Source: JAQBQZ01 sp964554765
Lineage (GTDB): Bacteria; Patescibacteriota; Minisyncoccia; Phycocordibacterales; CAIRYW01
Length of the DNA stretch: 34,168 nucleotides
Direction of reading: 5' to 3'
Assembly (NCBI GenBank): GCA_964554765.1
Contig: CAZKPS010000005.1
Coordinates: 1 to 34,168, forward strand
Shown: piece after piece, positions 29,601 to 34,168 of the stretch
Position numbering within the stretch: position 1 is the stretch's first letter
Layout of the letters: every line of letters begins with the position of its first letter
Notes under the pieces: model-generated
What the model saw: only the letters and a program-made list of their open reading frames with translations
The model's database searches: none
What the model was told of the DNA's origin: nothing
Translations under genes and position numbers: made by a program

Positions 29601-30805
29601 TGAAGTAATAATACCTTTTTCAAAATCTTAAGACAATTATCGATTTCTGCCTTAGTTGTATACCGTCCGAGACTAAATCGGAGCGATGATGTAGCACAAG
29701 ACTTATCTTTATATATTCTCTCGAGTACATATGAATATGATTCATCATTAGTATTCATACAGGTTGAAGCAGATGAACAAGCCACACCATTCTCATCGAG
29801 ACAGATCACAGCGAATTCTGCATCAATACCTGGGATACACACATTTACATTATTAGGAAGCCGACTCTCCATCACCCCATTTATTTTTGTATTTGGAATT
29901 ATCTTTCGAATTTCACCGAAAAAGTAGTCACGGAGCTTTGTAAGTCTCACAATCTCTTTGTTCATTTCTTTTTTCGCAATAGCAAACGCAACAGCCAATC
30001 CGTGAGCAAGTATTGGTAATTCTCTTCCCGATCGGAGACCCTCTTCTTGTCCTCCGCCAAAAATAATTGGTTTGATTTCTACACCTCTTCGCTTGTATAG
30101 AAGTCCGATTCCTGCCGGTCCATATATTTTAGGACTATGTAGTGTGAGGAGATCAACTCCAACTTTTGTCATATCTATCGGCACATACGTCACCGACTGC
30201 GCAGCATCAGTATGAAAATATGGTGTACCTGAGACAGTCATCCCGAGTTTACGTCGCGCGTGTCGCACTTCTCGCGCGATTTCTTCGATATCATTAATTG
30301 TCCCTATCTCATTGTTCGCATGCATAATAGTCACAAGCATTGTGTCGGGTGTGAGAGATTTACGTAACTCTTTATGAGGAAATGTTCCGTCTGAGTGAGG
30401 ATTCAGATATGTCACTTTCACTCCTTTTGATTCGAGATGCTTCAACACTTCGAGCACAGACTTGTGTTCAATCGAAGAAGAAATAATATGTGGAGTCTTC
30501 CCTATTTTTTTGTATTCGTCTTTTAAAAATTCATAGAGCCCAAGTATTGCAAGATTGTTTGATTCTGTCGCACCTGAGGTAAATATTATTTCATCAGATT
30601 TTGCACCAAGATTCTCTGCGAGACTTTTTCGTGCACTTTCAAAAACCTTCTTTGCATCTCTCCCTTCTTTATGGAGTGCATTAGGGTTGCCAACACAGAG
30701 CTTCTCAATCTTTCGCATTGAGAGAGTGACCTTCGGGTCAACCGGAGTCGATGATGTATAGTCGAGATATATTCGTTTTGATGTTTTTTTCATCTTATTT
30801 TTCAT
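29588..30805 (-). CDS. Cysteine desulfurase (IscS/NifS-type)
   Basis: PLP enzyme that takes sulfur from cysteine for Fe-S clusters and tRNA thiolation. Class V aminotransferase motifs: YLDYTSSTPVDPKV (start), FTSGATESNNLAI (about 70-82), EHKSVLE, MHANNEIGTIN, HTDAAQSV, and the PLP lysine in LHSPKIYGPAGIG (where the family has HSHK). GGGQEEGLRSG and the catalytic cysteine in GVACSSAS follow. 405 residues, normal size. An iscU or mnmA partner is not in the window, so Fe-S versus tRNA thiolation cannot be decided. ATG 30805 or the in-frame ATG at 30793 are both possible. Confidence 0.93.
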   Translation of the reverse strand: MKNKMKKTSKRIYLDYTSSTPVDPKVTLSMRKIEKLCVGNPNALHKEGRDAKKVFESARKSLAENLGAKSDEIIFTSGATESNNLAILGLYEFLKDEYKKIGKTPHIISSSIEHKSVLEVLKHLESKGVKVTYLNPHSDGTFPHKELRKSLTPDTMLVTIMHANNEIGTINDIEEIAREVRHARRKLGMTVSGTPYFHTDAAQSVTYVPIDMTKVGVDLLTLHSPKIYGPAGIGLLYKRRGVEIKPIIFGGGQEEGLRSGRELPILAHGLAVAFAIAKKEMNKEIVRLTKLRDYFFGEIRKIIPNTKINGVMESRLPNNVNVCIPGIDAEFAVICLDENGVACSSASTCMNTNDESYSYVLERIYKDKSCATSSLRFSLGRYTTKAEIDNCLKILKKVLLLQWSK

Positions 30806-30856
30806 ATGTATTGTATATTAGTCGAAAAATATGAAAAAACAACAGGACAAGTCATA

Positions 30857-31013
30857 AGTGAAAGGTCAGAGGTTAAAAGTATAAGTTAAAATTCAAAACT
30901 TTTTGTCGGAGGCGACTCCGTTGGCTCCGGCCCACTTTTAAATTTTGAATTATAATTCTGACTTTTGAACTTTGCCTTTTGACTTTATTCTTTTGAATTT
31001 TGACTTTATAGTG
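30857..31013. repeat. Dispersed AT-rich repeat pair around a GC-rich hairpin
   Basis: Between the divergent desulfurase and infB genes. AAGTGAAAGGTCA...AAAAGTATAAGT (30857-30893) repeats the block upstream of dprA. CAAAAGT-type and ACTTTTG-type strings on the two sides form a loose inverted repeat around CGGAGGCGACTCCG and CCGTTGGCTCCGG. Confidence 0.6.
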
Positions 31014-31039
31014 CTATGATAGGCTCTAAATTCAGCAAT

Positions 31040-32548
31040 ATGTCAAATACCCCTAATTCACAATCAAATAGACCGCCAGTAGTTGCCGTTATGGGTCATA
31101 TTGACCATGGTAAATCATCCCTGCTCGACTATATCCGAAAGACCAATACCACAGACCGTGAGGCCGGAGGTATCACTCAGCGAATGAGTGCGTACAAAGT
31201 CCACCGAAAAAACGCAGAAGGACAAGATGTATCAATCACGTTCCTCGACACACCAGGACACGAAGCATTCGGGGCTCTCCGATCTCGTGGTGCAAAAGTA
31301 GCAGACATTGCCATACTTGTCGTGGCAGCAGACGAAGGAACAAAACCTCAAACAATCGAGGCATACAAATGCATCAAAGATGCAGGACTTCCTTTTATTG
31401 TTGCGATGAACAAAATCGACAAACCAACAGCAAACATTGATCGAACAAATCAAATGCTCGGTGACGCAGAAATCTTTGTTGAGGGCAGGGGCGGAGATAT
31501 TTCAGCTGTAGGAGTTTCAGCACTCACAGGTCAGGGTATTGATGAGCTTCTTGATATGGTACTGCTTCTTGCAGATATTACAGATCTCAAAGCAGATATA
31601 TCAGGATTGGGCGACGGAGTTATTATCGAGGCTCAAAACAACAAAACAAAAGGTGTCGGAGCAACAATCATAATCAAAAACGGAATTCTCAAATCAGGAT
31701 CATTTGTGGTTGCTGGAGATGCAATAGCACCGACACGAATATTTGAAGACTTCCAAGGCAAGCCGATAAAGGAGGGGTGCCCGAGTGACCCTGTTCGAAT
31801 CACAGGATTCGACAAACTCCCGCCTGTAGGAGAAATCTGTGTCGCAGTTGCAACCAAGAAAGAAGCAGAAACTCTCGCTATGCAAAACCGAGAATTGGCA
31901 GCAAAAATAGAGGGTGCAGTGACAATCGGTAACGAAAACGCTCAAGTCGCACTCCCTATCATCATCAAGGCGTCATCAACTGATGTTATCGAAGCAATAA
32001 CACACGAGATGAAAAAAATAAAAAATGACCGAGTATGCCTCAAGATTGTTTCAACAGGTATCGGATTCGTATCAGAGAATGATGTGAAGATTGCAAGCAC
32101 AAAACCCGACAGTGTCATCCTCGGATTCGATACTAAAATAGATACAAGTGCGAAAACTCTCGCCGAAAGAGATAATGTAAATATTCAAATATTTAATATT
32201 ATCTACAAACTCACCGAATGGCTCGAGGAGTATATGAAGACAAAGACCCCAAAAATGAAAGAAGAGGAAATCCACGGTAAAGCAAAAATTCTTAAATGTT
32301 TTAGTGCAAACAAAGATAAACAAGTCCTAGGTGCACGAGTAGAGGAAGGAATGATATCACTTAATGACGAAGTAAAGATTATTAGACGAGATGCGGAAAT
32401 AGGACGAGGACGAATCCGACAGCTCCAACAGTCAAAAACAGAAGCGAAGGAAGTAAAAGAAGGACTCGAATGTGGAACAATGATTGAATCAAAAATAGAG
32501 ATTGCACCAGGAGACAAAATCGAGAGTTTTAAAATAGTAGAGAAGTAA
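31040..32548 (+). CDS. infB: Translation initiation factor IF-2, short form
   Basis: GTPase that brings fMet-tRNA to the 30S subunit. G1 GHIDHGKSS (about 19-27), G2 GGIT, G3 DTPGHE, G4 NKID and G5 SAL are all present, followed by the beta-barrel domain II, the domain III Rossmann fold and the C-terminal fMet-tRNA-binding barrel ending EIAPGDKIESFKIVEK. About 502 residues, so the long N-terminal region before the G domain is reduced to some 15 residues. I prefer ATG 31040: a -10-like TATGAT at 31015-31020 overlaps the other in-frame ATG at 31016. rbfA follows 90 bases on. Confidence 0.95.
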   Translation: MSNTPNSQSNRPPVVAVMGHIDHGKSSLLDYIRKTNTTDREAGGITQRMSAYKVHRKNAEGQDVSITFLDTPGHEAFGALRSRGAKVADIAILVVAADEGTKPQTIEAYKCIKDAGLPFIVAMNKIDKPTANIDRTNQMLGDAEIFVEGRGGDISAVGVSALTGQGIDELLDMVLLLADITDLKADISGLGDGVIIEAQNNKTKGVGATIIIKNGILKSGSFVVAGDAIAPTRIFEDFQGKPIKEGCPSDPVRITGFDKLPPVGEICVAVATKKEAETLAMQNRELAAKIEGAVTIGNENAQVALPIIIKASSTDVIEAITHEMKKIKNDRVCLKIVSTGIGFVSENDVKIASTKPDSVILGFDTKIDTSAKTLAERDNVNIQIFNIIYKLTEWLEEYMKTKTPKMKEEEIHGKAKILKCFSANKDKQVLGARVEEGMISLNDEVKIIRRDAEIGRGRIRQLQQSKTEAKEVKEGLECGTMIESKIEIAPGDKIESFKIVEK

Positions 32549-32638
32549 ATATAAAATCAAAAGCAAGAATCAAAAAAAATAATGCTATTAAAATAATTTA
32601 TCTTTGATTTTTGATTTATAATTTTCAATTTAATTCAT

Positions 32639-32974
32639 ATGATCCCCAAAGACCCAAATCGAGACAAAAAAATAGAAGAAGTAATCAAAAAATGTGCAAC
32701 CAAGTTCATGCTTGAAGAGGGCTCTAATGCTTCCCTACTTACTGTAACTAATGTGATTGTTAGTCCTAAATTTGAACAAGCAACTATCTACTTTACTGCA
32801 TTTCCAGAGAGCAAAGAGAAGACTGCACTTGAATTCCTAAAAAGAAAACGAGGTGAATTCAAGGAGATACTTAAAAACGAAACAAGACTCCAAAGAATCC
32901 CATTTGTTGATTTTGAGATAGATGTCGGAGAAAAGAATCGACAGAATATTGAGAGACTCTCAAGTGAAATGTAA
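32639..32974 (+). CDS. rbfA: Ribosome-binding factor A
   Basis: A 30S maturation factor that binds near helix 1/h44. The 111 residues have a KH-like fold pattern: RDKKIEEVIKKCATKFMLEE, then LTVTNVIVSPKFEQATIYFT and LQRIPFVDFEIDVGEKNRQ, close to the family's V-S-DL-..A.VYv..., R..P.L.F..D. It lies 90 bases downstream of infB, the standard infB-rbfA order, and ends in a strong terminator. Start ATG 32639. Confidence 0.93.
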   Translation: MIPKDPNRDKKIEEVIKKCATKFMLEEGSNASLLTVTNVIVSPKFEQATIYFTAFPESKEKTALEFLKRKRGEFKEILKNETRLQRIPFVDFEIDVGEKNRQNIERLSSEM

Positions 32975-32978
32975 ATTA

Positions 32979-33013
32979 AAAAACCTCGCAAGACACTACC
33001 TTGCGAGGTTTTT
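32979..33013 (+). terminator. rbfA terminator
   Basis: AAAAACCTCGCAAG around ACACTAC with its exact complement CTTGCGAGGTTTTT: perfect 14-bp stem with U-tract, 5 bases past the stop. Confidence 0.9.
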
Positions 33014-33017
33014 AAGT

Positions 33018-33027
33018 ATGATATAAT
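33018..33027 (+). promoter_or_regulatory. Extended -10 promoter placed for a leaderless mRNA
   Basis: TATGATATAAT ends 6 bases before ATG 33034. With normal -10 to +1 distance, transcription would begin at or within a base or two of the start codon. Confidence 0.65.
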
Positions 33028-33033
33028 TTTAGG

Positions 33034-33927
33034 ATGCAAAAATATCTTAAAACAATTTTATCTTTTGGAATACTTCCAATCATTTTTATTGGTATAAATA
33101 CACAAATTACAAAAGGTGCGGTCGCATCAATACTCACACTTGAGAGTGTTGGCACAATAGACAGCCAAATTACTGCCTATGGAGACCCTTACTCACCTGT
33201 CGAACTCCACTACGGATCAAAAGTAACAACTCTAGGAAGCACAGATCAAAATGGATATTTGCGGATGGCAATCAATACAAGTAGTTACAACATCGCTTGC
33301 GACCAAACCGCATACGTACTCGTAAACGGGCAAAGATCCGCAACAATCAGATGGTCAAAACCAGGAGAGCTTACTTGTGATAAAACCACAAATTCAAACG
33401 GAATCTCTTTTAGCCAGAACAATGTTGTAATGACCATTGGCAAAACAAAATCAATCACAATCAACGGCACAGGAGGATATTCTGTGACCAATAACTCAAG
33501 TCCAGTAATCACAGCAACATTGACCGGTAGTACTCTAAACCTTATTGCAAATGGATTTGGAGGAACAAGTATCACTGTATGCGATAACAGTTCAAAATGT
33601 GGAGTACTTTATGTTGTTGCAGTAAACCAAAGCGATATTCAAAACGTAACAGTCAATCAATGTCCGGTTCCAACAACTAATACAACCACGACGACAACAA
33701 AATCTAATAAGTATGTGTTTACCAAGAATCTCGAGATAGATTCAACTGGCACCGAAGTATCTGAATTACAGAAAAAACTCACAAATCTAGGATTTTATTC
33801 AGGACCAATAACAGGTAAATACGGACCGCTCACAGAAGCTGCGGTAAAGAAATTCCAAAAGGAACACAAGATTAGCCAGCTTGGAGTGGTAGGTCCTTCT
33901 ACGAGAGCGAAGCTGAATCAGCTCTAA
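33034..33927 (+). CDS. Secreted peptidoglycan-binding protein
   Basis: A 297-residue exported protein. An N-terminal signal sequence MQKYLKTILSFGILPIIFIG is followed by an Ig-like/carboxypeptidase-regulatory-like domain (about 34-112, LTLESVGTIDSQITAYGDPY with a cysteine pair). A second beta domain has a BIG-like repeat with C-D-N-S-S-K-C (about 125-200), and a Thr-rich linker follows. It ends in a PG_binding_1 domain (about 232-297: GTEVSELQKKLTNLGFYSGP, TEAAVKKFQKEHKI, GVVGPSTRAKLN). It likely docks on the cell wall. No catalytic domain is seen. The promoter suggests a leaderless transcript. Confidence 0.88.
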   Translation: MQKYLKTILSFGILPIIFIGINTQITKGAVASILTLESVGTIDSQITAYGDPYSPVELHYGSKVTTLGSTDQNGYLRMAINTSSYNIACDQTAYVLVNGQRSATIRWSKPGELTCDKTTNSNGISFSQNNVVMTIGKTKSITINGTGGYSVTNNSSPVITATLTGSTLNLIANGFGGTSITVCDNSSKCGVLYVVAVNQSDIQNVTVNQCPVPTTNTTTTTTKSNKYVFTKNLEIDSTGTEVSELQKKLTNLGFYSGPITGKYGPLTEAAVKKFQKEHKISQLGVVGPSTRAKLNQL

Positions 33928-33979
33928 AAGCTGGTCAAAAGTCTCAAAAAAATGTAAACTGTCTCCAGTCCCAAATATT

Positions 33980-34053
33980 GGTGTAGTGGCGAAGTTGGTC
34001 AACGCGACAGTCTGCAAAACTGTTATGCGCCGGTTCGAGCCCGGCCTACACCT
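33980..34053 (+). tRNA. tRNA-Cys(GCA)
   Basis: Acceptor GGTGTAG/CTACACC, anticodon loop CTGCAAA with GCA, T-arm GCCGG-TTCGAGC-CCGGC, and discriminator T73, the identity element for CysRS. CCA is not encoded. Confidence 0.95.
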
Positions 34054-34054
34054 C

Positions 34055-34073
34055 AAAAATGCGAAGCATTTTT
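34055..34073 (+). terminator. tRNA-Cys terminator
   Basis: AAAAATGC-GAA-GCATTTTT, a perfect 8-bp stem ending in U5, one base after the tRNA. Confidence 0.8.
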
Positions 34074-34168
34074 AGTGTGTCGGCATAAAGTAATCAAAAT
34101 CACTTTATAAGGGCTCGAAACCCGATTGAGCATAATTTGTGAGGAACGAAACAAATTATCCAATCGGG
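34074..34168. other. tRNA-Cys tail element (cut by the window edge)
   Basis: GTGTGTCGGC resembles the antisense acceptor. It is followed by ATAAAGT/ACTTTAT (34085-34108), then GGGCTCGAAA, antisense of the tRNA-Cys T-arm. After it comes an arm CCCGATTG...CAATCGGG (34121-34168) enclosing ATAATTTGT/ACAAATTAT. The order equals the tRNA-Leu element up to the first arm, and the window stops exactly at the arm's last base. Confidence 0.55.

Overview
The window looks like part of a Candidate Phyla Radiation (Patescibacteria, Parcubacteria-like) genome. The evidence is an AT-rich background with short core genes: an IF-2 without its long N-terminal region, a short DnaX without the zinc module, and a 51-residue bL33. 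Hypothetical lipoproteins and surface proteins are scattered among them, no tRNA encodes CCA, and TGA is used as a stop. The taxon is inferred from gene style, not from a marker-gene tree.

Layout. 1-5.9 kb is an accessory/defence island. It holds a truncated DpnA-like adenine methyltransferase (minus), a large serine recombinase (plus), and a compact overlapping operon (minus) of a MerR-like HTH protein, HamA (DUF1837 nuclease) and HamB (DEAH helicase), i.e. a Hachiman anti-phage system. It ends at a strong bidirectional terminator and tRNA-Gln. 6.3-8.8 kb has an EEP-fold hydrolase, a 23-residue basic peptide, dnaX and a pseudopilin. 9-14 kb has a small GC-rich gene, dus, ftsQ-like, serS, a structured intergenic region and dprA. 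14.2-18.8 kb has a small SH3-like protein, a GC-rich transcript candidate closed by a 13-bp inverted repeat, topA, a 42-residue membrane protein and parB. 18.9-21.4 kb is a tRNA district (Leu, Trp, Tyr) with miaA, rpmG and an HTH/LAGLIDADG-like gene abutting tRNA-Tyr. 21.5-30.8 kb has clpB, a run of envelope genes of higher GC (three lipoproteins, a coiled-coil membrane protein, a repeat-rich surface protein with an IPYTG-like sorting signal and an assembly gap), a degenerate trypsin-like protein and a cysteine desulfurase. 31-34.2 kb has infB, rbfA, a secreted peptidoglycan-binding protein and tRNA-Cys.

How it works together. The core genes cover translation (infB, rbfA, serS, dus, miaA, tRNAs, bL33), DNA maintenance and uptake (dnaX, topA, parB, dprA), division (ftsQ), proteostasis (clpB) and sulfur/Fe-S chemistry. 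Almost every gene end carries a perfect or near-perfect hairpin, so transcription units are short and insulated.

The two most notable observations are the Hachiman operon on a recombinase-bearing island with its own HTH protein and spaced operator-like repeats, and a recurring architecture downstream of tRNA-Leu, tRNA-Tyr and tRNA-Cys. In the latter, an antisense copy of the tRNA T-arm/acceptor 3' half forms one side of a multi-arm foldable element. I do not recognise this architecture as a described element class.
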